64,000 bases of DNA from NCBI GenBank assembly GCA_964019425.1, contig OZ025804.1, positions 248,001 through 312,000 on the forward strand, given 5' to 3'. Under the pieces are notes generated by a model. The model did not search any database. It was not told the DNA's origin and was given only the letters and a program-made list of their open reading frames with translations. Made by a program: the position numbers and the translations under genes. This DNA comes from Flectonema sp. DT1601 (taxonomy: Eukaryota; Euglenozoa; Diplonemea; Diplonemida; Diplonemidae). Below are positions 31,701 through 41,800 of this stretch, piece after piece (position 1 is the stretch's first letter; each line of letters starts with the position of its first letter).

Positions 31701-32445
31701 ATCAAATGAAGATGATACAAATATAAATATCGACAAATCCATGAAACATAATAAACTACATCGATCACTGGGACAATGTGTTCGAGTGGAATTAACACGC
31801 AACATGAGCTCTGCTCCAATACCGACGATGTATACTGCTTGGAAATTAGACGTCAACATCTCAGGTATCGACGGTGATCTGGGTGAAGAAGAAACAAGCA
31901 CATGGACTGCGAGATATTCGTTGTTTGGAAATGAGATAACACACAAGGGATTTAGGTTGATTCGAGAAGGACAAATTGCTTTTGAAGGAGAAGATTCCAG
32001 ACATCTGTATTGTGAAGACACTCGATCAATTGCTGCTTATCTAAATAATAAATTATCAGGAGTATTACGAGTTATCGTTCACAACACATTTCAGAGTTCT
32101 ATTTTATTTGTTGCTAATGTTGACTTGAGTGAAATAGTGAATTCTCTTAGACAGAAGAAAGTCAAAAGTGTTCCACCGGTTGAGGGATGGTTTCCACTTC
32201 GACGTGTCAACCCACTAAGCTCTGCCCATAGTCCTGAGGGAGTGTTGATGCTTGATTCTCCTACTTTATCAGAATGTGATGTAACCAACGATGATGTCAT
32301 CTCTCATGTTTCTTCAGAAGGTGAAGGAAGTTGCTTAATTGGAATTAACATATCGATCACTGCGATTGACATTTCCGCATCGAATCTCAATATCGAAAGA
32401 GATTTACGACCGGAATATGACTTTGCAATTATTAATATTTCTTGA
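28775..32445 (+). CDS. discoidin/zinc-finger/C2-like domain protein
   Basis: Two exons, join(28775..30580,30646..32445), give 1201 aa; the intron is 65 nt, phase 0, with an ATT-repeat core. Residues about 150-290 look like a discoidin (F5/8 type C) beta-sandwich: SWIPLSNSTSEYTSIAIGQS, SYTVSYSRDGCTWMTLSG, then AAHIRIHPLTWGSTGIAINC. About residues 480-545 hold a C-x2-C...C-x2-C zinc pair (CAMC, CQQC). Exon 2 contains C2-like strands (SEINVKLCTSNNTVLGIAKF; later SGVLRVIVHNTFQSSILFVA). No signal peptide or membrane span is visible, so it is probably cytosolic. Discoidin and C2 modules together suggest membrane or tubulin-associated scaffolding. I do not recognise an orthologue. Confidence 0.65.
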
Positions 32446-32938
32446 AAATAAATTACACCCTTTTTTTTTTTTTTTTTTTTTTTTGTTATTATCCTGTAAG
32501 TTAAACATTTATTTACCCATGAAATCTGAACGTGCCAGTTCTTTTTTTTTTTCCCCTAAAGTTCATGTTTTAATATTCTTTTTCCCCCTACTCATATTCG
32601 ACAGGATTGAAAAAGAGATGTGTATGCAGCTAAGTTAGAAACATTTATTGTAATGTAAAGTATTTACGTCAATTGCAGAGTGTATACCTACACTAACATT
32701 ACCCTTTAGTCAACATGTATCTATGAATTAATGTTAAATTATCGTTATATTCCTCTGTGATCCAATACAATTGTATTTATAGCCCTCTTCACTTCTCATT
32801 ATTCGACAACACGTATGGAGTTGTAAAGTAACCGAGTGGTTTACTCAAATACTAGTTTTGGTTTTAACCAGTTTCATTCAGTTTAAGTTACTTCTACTTA
32901 GCATCAAAAAAAAAAACAACAACACATAAGACTCAACA
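32446..32938. other. spacer before NudC gene
   Basis: No gene. The stretch 32699-32770 (ACCCTTTAGTC, then AATGTTAAATTATC and CAATACAATTGTATTT) resembles 58876-58945, between the right-hand repeat units. Confidence 0.5.
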
Positions 32939-34254
32939 ATGTCGGTAAATGACAGATTCGATGGGATGCTACTTGGTATGGCCCAGCAGCTTACTGCTCA
33001 AGGAGGTAATGAAGGAATTAAAGATTTGATTGAAATCTGGTTTAGTTTCTTAAGAAGAAAAACTGATTTCTTTACCGGAGCGACTTCAGACAAAGCTGAA
33101 AAGATGATAATGGAGGCTTTTAACAAACATAACGGACTCTCACAGGAATCTGTGAAAAAGCTTAAAGCTGAACAAGAGAAGAGGGTATGCTGATTTTTTT
33201 TTTTTTTTTTTTTTTTTGCATTTAACAAGTATTGTAAGAACGAAAAAGAATGTTGGCAGCACACGTAAACCTCCTTTAGCTTTATCAGTTTAAGTCGGTT
33301 CACGGTTTCGTGACACAAACAAATTATTATTGTTTTGTTACATTAATTAATAATAAAGAGAAACACAAAACAACAGACTGCTGAAAAGAAAAAGTACGAG
33401 GAAAGTAAAATCGAAGTACTTGACGATGATGAAGAAGAGCAGAAAACCGTCAACGCCAAGCGAGCAGCTGAGAAAGCTGATCGAGAAAAGAAAGCCGATC
33501 GCGATATCCGTCTTCGCGAAGAAGAAATCGCAGAGAGAGAGAAGAAGATGAAGGAAAATCCTGAATCACAGGAGCCTGAAGTTTCCAAAGGAGTCATTCC
33601 GAATGTCGGAAACGGCGCAGATCTGGACACGTATTCGTGGACACAAACACTTCAAGAAGTATGTAAGACTGTACTTGATATTTTATATAAACACAACACA
33701 CACACACACATATCAACAAACACAACCACAGTGTGAGGTCCGCGTCGGTCTCGACAAGAAATACAAATCAAAGATGCTAAACGTCATCATATCGAGAAAC
33801 AGACTTGTAATCGGCGTCAAGGGAACCGCTCCTATCATTGAAGGCGATCTTCATGCTACAGTTAAGGAAGAGGACTCCTTCTGGACACTCGAAGACGGAG
33901 ACACTGTCGTCGTACACTTAGCGAAGGTAAAAGATATGGAGTGGTGGAAGAATCTTATTTTAGGTATTTATGTTTTCAATATTTCTTTTCTATTTCTATT
34001 CGATTATCGCGAACCACTACTATCAAACAGGAGACGAAACAGCAGACTTGGACCTGCAGAAGGTTCAACCTGAAAACAGTAAACTCGGTGACTTGGATGA
34101 CGAAACACGTCAAACTGTCGAAAAGATGATGTACGACCAAAGACAAAAGGCGATGGGAAAACCAACAAGTGATGAACAAGGCAAACATGACATTATGAAG
34201 AAATTTATGGCTGCTCACCCGGAAATGGATTTCTCAAACGCGAAGATCTGTTAG
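32939..34254 (+). CDS. NUDC: NudC, nuclear-distribution CS-domain protein
   Basis: Four exons, join(32939..33184,33377..33658,33732..33963,34031..34254), give 327 aa against 331 in human NUDC. The N-terminal domain reads [13 protein letters not shown] and [20 protein letters not shown]; a charged coiled linker follows. The CS (p23-like) domain begins YSWTQTLQE and contains [36 protein letters not shown] and MEWWKNLI. The C-terminus is [20 protein letters not shown] and [10 protein letters not shown], nearly invariant in the family. NudC is a co-chaperone for dynein/LIS1 components and acts in microtubule motor function and cell division. Introns: GTATGC...CAACAG, GTATGT...CACAG and GTATTT...AAACAG, with A/C-rich 3' ends. 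The last splice is phase 1 and rebuilds a glycine codon. Confidence 0.95.
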
Positions 34255-35156
34255 TTGACCTCTCAGCTAGCAATAATGTGAGAGGAGGGGGAAGCTCCCC
34301 TCAATGAGTTTCGATGAGTAATAATAAGGTGAACCGAATCTAACTTCACAAGCCTCTTCCAACTTTTTCTTGAGCGAAAAGTAAGGAAATTAAGAATTTA
34401 TTATGAATATGGCCTTAGCGTTGTTTTCCGATGTTTCTCTAAATAATTAATACCCCCGTCGCCAATATTAGATTTTAAGCCCAATTTAAAAAAAAAAAAA
34501 AAAAAAATGCAGCACTTTTTTTTTTTTTTTTTTTCCCCCTCTCTCCTCCTTTTCATAAGTTAGTTTAAGTAGTGCATTGATACTACAATTAATTCTTATC
34601 GTTGGATTCCTTTTTTTTGCTTTGAATACTTTTTTTTTTTTTCATTACAAATTAGGAATCAAAATAAACAAGAGAGAAAACTATTGATCGATTTTGTGAG
34701 ATATCATATAAAAACGGAAGAAAAATGATACCTTACTACGCAGTGTAAAATAACTAAATATGTTTCTAGCCTTCGCTTGGCAATGAGATTTTACGTTTAA
34801 GATTTCTTTTTTGAAAAGCGAAAGTACAACTAGCTGTTAACTGACTACTGTCTACACCACTCAACACATTTACCTGGCTGTGCCCAATTGTGTCCTATGC
34901 ACTACATCTCTCTATACATTGAATCAAAGGGGTGGGTTATTAACCTTTTTTCCTCTACGTCGTATGCAGTGTTTACCTTTGGTGCAGTACAGATTTTTAT
35001 TTCTTCATAAATGTGTTGGAACATTTCAATCTCTTCTTCCCCCTTTTTTTTTGTAGTTTAACCCTTATTGCATATTTTTGTATTATAAAGTTTATTACTG
35101 TTTTCTACATCGTTAACGTATCACCCCGGAATGGAATCCAGAACTTTTCTCATCCG
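34255..35156. other. NudC 3' flank and spacer
   Basis: No ORF. Immediately after the stop codon two hairpins sit side by side: CCTCTCA...TGAGAGG (34259-34285) and GAGGGG...CCCCTC (34285-34302). They could mark a 3' UTR processing or stability element. The rest is A/T-rich. Confidence 0.5.
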
Positions 35157-35489
35157 ATCCCTGAATTGGGGATTGCGATCCACCGAAACAGTATTTCGGC
35201 ACTTTAGAAGTCTTTAAAAACACTCAAAAGGTTTAGACCGCGTGGTACCTGAGGGGTGAACACAAGAGGTGTGTTAGGAGGGCTCACAAAAGTTATTAGT
35301 AATTCCGTGCATTGAGCAATCCATAATCAGGTTTCCCTCTGAGAGATAAAAAGGGAGCTGAACCTTTGTTTTTAGTGACCTGATTTGAACCTTAATAATA
35401 TGCTCCACTAGACTGACCTGTTAATTCCTCCATGTTCGATGTTTAGGCTACTGGCCTTCTCATATGAGCTCCCACTGTGCTCAGCTTCG
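35157..35489 (-). mobile_element. truncated, inverted relative of the right-hand terminal-inverted-repeat unit
   Basis: Read on the minus strand it matches the 3' third of the units at 56.2-62.6 kb (for example their 57700-58050). Shared text includes GGGGATTGCGATCC, TTCGGCACTTTAGA, GTGTGTTAGGAGGGCTCACA, CGTGCATTGAGCAATCCATA and TAGGCTACTGGCCTTCTC. Neither end of the unit is present. It is more diverged than the right-hand copies are from each other, so it is older. It runs directly into an SSU rRNA 3' end. Confidence 0.75.
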
Positions 35490-35496
35490 GAGTGCT

Positions 35497-35538
35497 AGAG
35501 GAAGCAAAAGTCGTAACAAGGTTGCTGTAGGTGAACCT
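35497..35538 (+). rRNA. SSU (18S-type) rRNA 3'-end fragment
   Basis: AGAGGAAGCAAAAGTCGTAA followed by CAAGGTTGCTGTAGGTGAACCT is the universally conserved 3' end of small-subunit rRNA (helix 45 region and anti-Shine-Dalgarno equivalent). Only the last 40 or so bases are present; upstream is the repeat unit and downstream is not a recognisable ITS/5.8S. It is a displaced fragment and not a working gene. The variant GCTGTAGG, where most eukaryotes have TCCGTAGG, is also found in euglenozoan SSU rRNA as I recall it. Confidence 0.8.
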
Positions 35539-35947
35539 CAATTTTAATTACTCTGCCAGAAATATCGACTTGTACTTAGGGACGTTGATCCTGTGAGTAC
35601 TATCCTTGAATGCAAACATGTGCGATGTCGTTCCGAGTCGACTCAGAAACTGATACGGAACTTGTCACCGCAATCACTGTGTTGTTTAGCTAAAGTGAGC
35701 TACTGTTTGTTTTTGATTTGTCTGTTGCTTCTTTTAAAGCGAACCTTAATTATCACTTTTTACTTAACAGCGAAGATGACATTATCAGAACCCCCAGTGG
35801 CATTTAATCTCAACAGGTTGGGACCATATTGTGCAACAAAAAAAACAGAAAGTCTGTTTGAAGAAATTTGTTTTTGCACGTTCTTTAATCTCATCATACT
35901 CCAAGCCATTCATCATCACATTTCGTAGGTTACTCAGGCGAGTTAAA
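35539..35947. other. spacer leading into duplicated block
   Basis: From 35659 on this is the 5' flank of the duplicated BspA-LRR block. A GTTACTCAG acceptor-like site (35930-35938) lies nine bases before the start codon. Confidence 0.5.
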
Positions 35948-37921
35948 ATGCAACTCTCGGTTACGTTCCCAGACACAGGGTTTCCTGACGTTGTTTTCAC
36001 AGCTTCTGGAGAGTCGCGCGTGAAGGATGCATTGCAGGTTGCAGCTGATGAGTGGGGTACCGATGCTGACTTTCTTGAGCTTTCATTCGCAGGATCGCTG
36101 CTTCGAGCAGGTAGTCGACTGGTGTCGCACGGAGTGGAGGACGGCTCGCTGTTGGATGCATCTGTGGTGCGCTTGTTTGGATTGGAATGGTTCACAGATG
36201 ATGCAAAGAGAGCGAAGGCATTCCTACGAGGAGAACGGGATCAGGACGGGTTTTTCTGCCTTGATACTCCCACATTCGCTGTGGATGGCTGTCTTCAGTT
36301 TAGTAACAGAAAGTGGTTCTCGGATGATGTTACGAACCTCTCATTCAGCAACTCTGAACCCTCAGTCACGACCGTTTCGGATGATTTCTTATTCTCATCT
36401 CATAAGGTTATAAAGGTCAGTCTGCCTGGTCTTCAATACGTCACATCTGTTGGTAATAATTTCCTCAGAGATTGCAATTCACTGTTATCTGTAGACTTAT
36501 CAAGTCTCAGCAATGTGTCAGTTGTTGGTGACTATTTTCTTAGTGATTGTTCATCCCTCACATTTGTTAATTTATCAGGTCTCAGCAATGTTTCAGTTGT
36601 TGGAGGCTCTTTTCTAAGAAATTGTTCATCCCTCACATCTGTTAACTTATCAAGTCTCAGCAATGTTTTAGTTGTTGGAGACTATTTTCTTAGCGATTGT
36701 TCATCCCTCACATCTGTTGACTTATCAGGTCTCAGCAATGTTTCGGTTGTTGGAGACTATTTTCTCAGTGCTTGTTCATCCCTCACATCTGTTGACTTAT
36801 CAAGTCTCAGCAACGTTTCAGTTGTTGGAGACTCTTTTTTACATAATTGTTCATCCCTCACATCTGTTGACTTATCAAGTCTCAGCAACGTTTCAGTTGT
36901 TGGAAATTATTTTCTATATTGTTGTTCATCCCTCACATCTGTTAACTTATCAAGTCTCAGCAATGTTTCAGTTATTGGAGACTATTTTTTATATTATTGT
37001 TCATCCCTCACATCTGTCGACTTATCAAGTCTCAGCAATGTTTCAGTTGTTGGAAGCTCTTTTCTAAATAATTGTTCATTACTCACATCTGTTAACTTAC
37101 CAAGTCTCAGCAATGTTTCAGCTGTTGGAGACTATTTTCTATGTAATTGTTCATCCCTCACATCTGTTAACTTGTCAAGTCTCAGCAATGTTTCAGCTAT
37201 TAGAGACTGTTTTCTAAGTAATTGTTCGTCTCTAACATCTGTAAACTTATCAAGTCTCAGCAATGTTTCAGTTGTTGGAAACTTTTTTCTAAGTAATTGT
37301 TCATCACTTACTTCCTTGGATTTAACCCTCGTGAATGTGGAATCCGTTGGAAGTAATTTCCTAGAAGGTTGTTCATCCATTAACAGAGACGAACTGCATA
37401 CGAGCATAAGGAATTTGGAATGACATAAATCACATAAGTGTTGTTTTTAGTGTGTGTGCGTTGTTCCCTTTGTTTTATTTGAAAGTATTTAATTTATCTT
37501 TTATTTGATGGTGTTTTCAGAAAAGAAGATGTGTGTTCGCTCACACACTCTTAACAAGTGTTTGTTAGTTGGAATTGAATGTTTGATTGCATTGCAGTGT
37601 TCTTATTCCCTTGACTGGGTCATATTCTATCAGACTCCCAACCCCATTTGGTATTCCCACCCGCTCTTCCCCTATCATTTCGTATCGTATCAAACTTCTC
37701 CCTCGTGTCAAACTTCTCCCCGCCAGTGTCCGATCGAATCGAAACGGGCCTGGCACAATCCCTGCGTGTGGAAGTAATCTGCACCCATCCACAGTGTAGA
37801 TACTTCTTTGTGTTGATCTCAGCTTGTTTAGTTAATGCCTTATTCTCTTATCATATTTCCTTCTCAGGTGCAAACAGTGATGGAAAGCTTATTACCGAAA
37901 TCTTCTCTTTTGTAAACCTTT
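35659..37921 (+). repeat. segmental duplication, copy 1 (BspA-LRR gene with both flanks)
   Basis: Starts AACTTGTCACCGCAATCACT and ends GAAATCTTCTCTTTTG plus a few bases. The whole block recurs at 39432-41373, and its first 110 or so bases recur once more at 41395. Flanks and N-terminal coding region are almost identical, so the duplication is recent. Confidence 0.85.
35948..37423 (+). CDS. ubiquitin-like plus BspA-type leucine-rich-repeat protein, copy 1
   Basis: 491 aa from the ATG at 35948, chosen because copy 2 shares it and an acceptor-like AG lies just upstream. The first 77 residues fit a ubiquitin fold: MQLSVTFPDTGFPDVVFTAS, a helix VKDALQVAADEWG, then LELSFAGSLLRAGSRLVSHG (compare ubiquitin [20 protein letters not shown]). 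After a linker come BspA-like (LRR_5/TpLRR) repeats: twelve units of 25 aa (75 nt) with consensus SSLTSVDLSSLSNVSVVGDY plus FLSDC. The last unit is diverged (24 aa). No signal peptide or membrane span is seen. BspA-type LRRs mediate protein binding and are often surface proteins in trichomonads; with a ubiquitin-like head and no export signal this one is more likely an intracellular adaptor (inference). Confidence 0.8.
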   Translation: MQLSVTFPDTGFPDVVFTASGESRVKDALQVAADEWGTDADFLELSFAGSLLRAGSRLVSHGVEDGSLLDASVVRLFGLEWFTDDAKRAKAFLRGERDQDGFFCLDTPTFAVDGCLQFSNRKWFSDDVTNLSFSNSEPSVTTVSDDFLFSSHKVIKVSLPGLQYVTSVGNNFLRDCNSLLSVDLSSLSNVSVVGDYFLSDCSSLTFVNLSGLSNVSVVGGSFLRNCSSLTSVNLSSLSNVLVVGDYFLSDCSSLTSVDLSGLSNVSVVGDYFLSACSSLTSVDLSSLSNVSVVGDSFLHNCSSLTSVDLSSLSNVSVVGNYFLYCCSSLTSVNLSSLSNVSVIGDYFLYYCSSLTSVDLSSLSNVSVVGSSFLNNCSLLTSVNLPSLSNVSAVGDYFLCNCSSLTSVNLSSLSNVSAIRDCFLSNCSSLTSVNLSSLSNVSVVGNFFLSNCSSLTSLDLTLVNVESVGSNFLEGCSSINRDELHTSIRNLE

Positions 37922-39431
37922 AAGTAGACTTTAATATAGTATTCTGAAAAGGAAGAGTTTTAGAATTAACTGTCATCTGGCTTACCGACTAAAACATCCT
38001 AGTCTCAGCAGGATGTAATTAGGATCTTAGTAGAGAACATCTTATATTGGAGTTACACAGCTGTGTTACATAGTTCACGTTATGTTTTCATTAGTCACTA
38101 TACCTCGACATTAAAAGGTATTTTAATGACAATTTCCTCCTCCTCGATTGGCGCAGCCATTCATTTTGATCATTTAGTTAGTTTTTCACAAGCAATGGTG
38201 TGAATAAAGAAACAATGCAATCTTTGTTGTCAGACATATCGTTGATGGTGACTCGGCCTACTAACTGAAATATGCAATAGCCTTAGCAAGATGTAATTAG
38301 GACCCAAATAATTAACATAAATGCGATCGAAATAGAACAGTCACCTCCACTAAAACGATAAACAACGACCGTGTTATTTATATAAAAGAGATAATTGTAA
38401 ACATTCCTCCTTGAAATGTGGTGATCAATTGAAAAAAAAAGAAAAGTACAAACGTTAGGAATGCCTTACTGAATTCACTGTTCACAACATGAAATGACAC
38501 AAGAACTCCATAAAGCAAGTTGACAGTTTTACCGACAAAGTCACTAAATTATGTCGGGCACTGCTAAAAGTGTAAGATAGGATAAAGCTAAAATCTTAAA
38601 TGGATGGTTGAATTTGAATTGAACTTAGGAAGGGAAACAGTAAAATGCATTGTAACTTTTGTAATAATAATATTCCACAAACTACTTTTTAGTGTCACAG
38701 TGGGACAGTCTTCATCATCAGTTGTTTGCAACTAATCAGAAATATGACTACGGAAGAACGGTGTCGAAAGAAAGACAATTCAGCAGTACTACAAGGTCAA
38801 CTGAAGGGGATGACCTATAGAATCTGTTGCTTTGATAAGAGAGTTGGGTATGCGAAATTAAAGAAGAAATGACAACACATTGGTAACGTCATTTGAAATT
38901 GCCAAGCAAATCGATTATTAAAAAGTGTAAATCGATAATCTCTGACGACACTCGAATTACTGATCAATTATATCAGCATCAGGTATCACAATGGCATATT
39001 CAAAACAGAAGAATTCTATAAATAATTTAGGGGAACATTGATAATCAATTTCAGTATCATTTCATACAAAAAGGGTCTAACAACTCGGTTGGTATTCAAC
39101 AAAGATGACAATCACGAGTGTCGCATGTTGATCTGTTGTACAGAAGGCGGATTCCACTTTCCAATAACAGAAAAATAACAAGAAAAAGGAAACCCAAAGT
39201 TTGTTTCTCAAAAGGAATGATTGACGAAAATCCGATACTGCCGACGACACTACGAAAGATGTGAAGTTCAAAAGGAACAGAAGTCAGAAGAGTCTGAAGA
39301 TATCTCTTAACCTAAGTTATGATTCCCAAATAGGATTATTGGTATGAAGAATTCCCAACTACAATGCACACGCAGCTAGCGGAAGGACTTCATAGTTAAT
39401 ACGGTATTCTACATTTTCGAACTCTAATTCA
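37424..39431. other. spacer between the two duplicated blocks
   Basis: 37424-37921 belongs to duplication copy 1. The remaining 1.5 kb is unique, less homopolymeric than other spacers, and without a convincing ORF. Two short similar blocks occur (CAGCAGGATGTAATTAGGAT at 38008 and TTAGCAAGATGTAATTAGGA at 38281), as if another old repeat decays here. Confidence 0.55.
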
Positions 39432-41373
39432 AACTTGTCACCGCAATCACTGTGTTGTTTAGCTGAAGTAAGTCAGCCGCTGTTTGCTTTTGATTTGTCT
39501 GTTTCATCTTTTAAAGCGAACATTAATTATCACTTTTTACTTAACAGCGAAGATGACATTATCAGAACCCCCAGTGGCATTTAATCTCAATAGGTTGAGA
39601 CTAAATTATGCAACAAAAAAAAGAAAGTCTATTTGAAGAAATTTGTTTTTGCACGTTCTTTAATCTCATCATACTCCAAGCCATTCATCATCACATTTCG
39701 TAGGTTACTCAGGCGAGTTAAAATGCAACTCTCGGTTACGTTCCCAGACACAGGGTTTCCTGACGTTGTTTTCACAGCTTCTGGAGAGTCGCTCGTGAAG
39801 GATGCATTGCAGGTTGCAGCTGATGAGTGGGGTACCGATGCTGACTTTCTTGAGCTTTCATTCGCAGGATCGCTGCTTCGAGCAGGTAGTCGACTGGTGT
39901 CGCACGGAGTGGAGGACGGCTCGCTGTTGGATGCATCTGTGGTGCGCTTGTTTGGATTGGAATGGTTCACAGATGATGCAAAGAGAGCGAAGGCATTCCT
40001 ACGAGAACGGGATCAGGACGGGTTTTTCTGCCTTGATACTCCCACATTCGCTGTGGATGGCTGTCTTCAGTTTAGTAACAGAAAGTGGTTCTCGGATGAT
40101 GTTACGAACATCTCATTCAGCAACTCTGAACCCTCAGTCACGACCGTTTCGGATGATTTCTTATACTCATCTTGTAAGGTTATAAAGGTCAGTCTGCCTG
40201 GTCTTCAATACGTCACATCTGTTGGAATTAATTTCCTCAAACATTGCTATTCACTGTCATCCGTAGACTTATCAAGTCTCAGCAATATTTCAGTTGTTGG
40301 AGACTATTTTCTAAGTAATTGTTCATCCCTCACATCTCTGGACTTGTCAAGTCTCAGCAATGTTTTAGCTGTTAGAGACTCATTTCTATATAATTGTTCA
40401 TCCCTCACATCTCTGGACTTAAGTCTCAGCAATGTTTTAGCTGTTGGAAATTATTTTCTAAGTAATTGTTCATCCCTCACATCTGTTGACTTATCAAGTC
40501 TGAACAATGTTTCAGTTGTTGGAGATTGTTTTCTAAGTAATTGTTCATCCCTCACTTCTGTTGACTTATCAGGTCTCAGCAATGTTTCAGTTGTTGGAAA
40601 TTATTTTCTGTATGCTTGTCTGTCCCTCACATCTGTTGACTTATCAAGTCTCAGCAATGTTTCAGTTGTTGGAGATTGTTTTCTAAGTGATTGTTCATCC
40701 CTCACATCTCTGGACTTATCAAGTCTCAGCAATTCTTCAACTGTTGGAGACTGTTTTCTATTTAATTGTTCATCACTTACTTCCTTGGATTTAACCCTCG
40801 TGAATGTGGAATCCGTTGGAAGAAATTTCCTAGAAGGTTGTTCATCCATTAACAGAGACGAACTGCATACGAGCATAAGGAATTTGAAATGACATAAATC
40901 ACATCAGTGTTGTTTTTAGTGTGTGCGTTGTTCCCTTTGTTTTATTGCAAAGTATTTAATTTATCTTTTATTTGTTGGTGTTTTCAGAAAAGAAGATGTG
41001 TGTTCGCTCACACACTCTTAACAAGTGTTTGTTAGTTGGAATTGAATATTTGATTGCATTGCAGTGTTCTTATTCCCTTGACTAGGTCATATTCTATCAG
41101 ACTCCCAACCCCATTTGGTATTCCCACCCGCTCTTCCCCTATCATTTCGTATCGTATCAAACGTCCCCCCGCCAGTGTCCGATCGAATCGAAACGGGCCT
41201 GACACATTCCCTGCTCGAGTGGAAGTAATCTGCACCCATCCACAGTGTAGATACTTCTTTGTGTTGATCTCAGCTTGTTTAGTTAATGCCTTATTCTCTT
41301 ATCATATTTCCTTCTCAGGTGCAAACAGTGATGGAAAGCGAATTACCGAAATCTTCTCTTTTGAGAACCTTTT
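39432..41373 (+). repeat. segmental duplication, copy 2
   Basis: Same block as 35659-37921. It is 0.3 kb shorter, almost entirely because the LRR array has four fewer 75-nt repeats. Flanks carry scattered single changes. Confidence 0.85.
39723..40892 (+). CDS. ubiquitin-like plus BspA-type leucine-rich-repeat protein, copy 2
   Basis: 389 aa from the ATG at 39723. The ubiquitin-like head and linker are nearly identical to copy 1 (one R-to-L change early on, one residue missing in LRERD against LRGERD). The LRR array has eight units against twelve. The length difference of 306 nt is explained by four 75-nt units plus two single-codon deletions. Several repeats differ individually from every repeat of copy 1 (SVVGDCFLSNC, LAVRDSFLYNC), while the final unit is shared. 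It is therefore an intact paralogue whose repeat face has changed quickly. Same inferred role as copy 1. Confidence 0.8.
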   Translation: MQLSVTFPDTGFPDVVFTASGESLVKDALQVAADEWGTDADFLELSFAGSLLRAGSRLVSHGVEDGSLLDASVVRLFGLEWFTDDAKRAKAFLRERDQDGFFCLDTPTFAVDGCLQFSNRKWFSDDVTNISFSNSEPSVTTVSDDFLYSSCKVIKVSLPGLQYVTSVGINFLKHCYSLSSVDLSSLSNISVVGDYFLSNCSSLTSLDLSSLSNVLAVRDSFLYNCSSLTSLDLSLSNVLAVGNYFLSNCSSLTSVDLSSLNNVSVVGDCFLSNCSSLTSVDLSGLSNVSVVGNYFLYACLSLTSVDLSSLSNVSVVGDCFLSDCSSLTSLDLSSLSNSSTVGDCFLFNCSSLTSLDLTLVNVESVGRNFLEGCSSINRDELHTSIRNLK

Positions 41374-41394
41374 GAAACTCTTTTACTGTGCCGC

Positions 41395-41508
41395 GTCACC
41401 GCAATCACTGTGTTGTTTAGCTAAAGTCAGCCACTGTTTGTTTTTTGATTTGTCTGTTTCATCTTTTAAAGCGAAACTTAATTATCATTTTTTACTTAAT
41501 AGCGAATC
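41395..41508 (+). repeat. truncated third copy of the duplicated block's 5' flank
   Basis: GTCACCGCAATCACTGTGTT, then GTTTAGCTAAAGTCAGCC, through TTTACTTAATAGCGAA, matches 35665-35773 and 39437-39550. It stops before the LRR gene would begin. Its place right after copy 2 implies a once longer tandem array. Confidence 0.8.
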
Positions 41509-41545
41509 TGCTTGTTTAGGTTAGTTCCGGGTCCAGCAAGCGAAG

Positions 41546-41579
41546 CCTTGTCAATGCCAAGGTGACCCTTTGAAGGGTC
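41546..41579 (+). ncRNA. two adjacent perfect hairpins, candidate structured RNA
   Basis: CCTTG/CAAGG with a 7-nt loop (41546-41562) is followed one base later by GACCCTT TG AAGGGTC (41564-41579). The region from 41520 to 41620 is GC-richer than the spacers around it. No known RNA family is recognised. It could equally be a DNA-level palindrome or part of the 5' UTR of the next gene. Confidence 0.3.
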
Positions 41580-41800
41580 TACTGTTCGCACGGGTACATG
41601 TAGTTCTGTGTTTGGAAACTTGTTTGTGATCTATTCCTGCATACCTTTTAATAATCGCATCATTTTCGTCAGGTGTTCCCCAGGTATACTTTTGCATTGT
41701 TAGTGATTAGATATTGTGTGTACAATTAGTTGATCTTCTGTGAAACGTGTCTCTTTGTTTTTTATTTTTCACTCACACCCAGATCACTACTTACAAAAAA

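Noticed and set aside
36672-37067. Alternative-frame 131-codon reading across the LRR repeats
   Set aside because: Repeats with a 75-nt period keep every frame open. Only the frame with the BspA consensus has a start that is shared by both copies and linked to the ubiquitin-like head.
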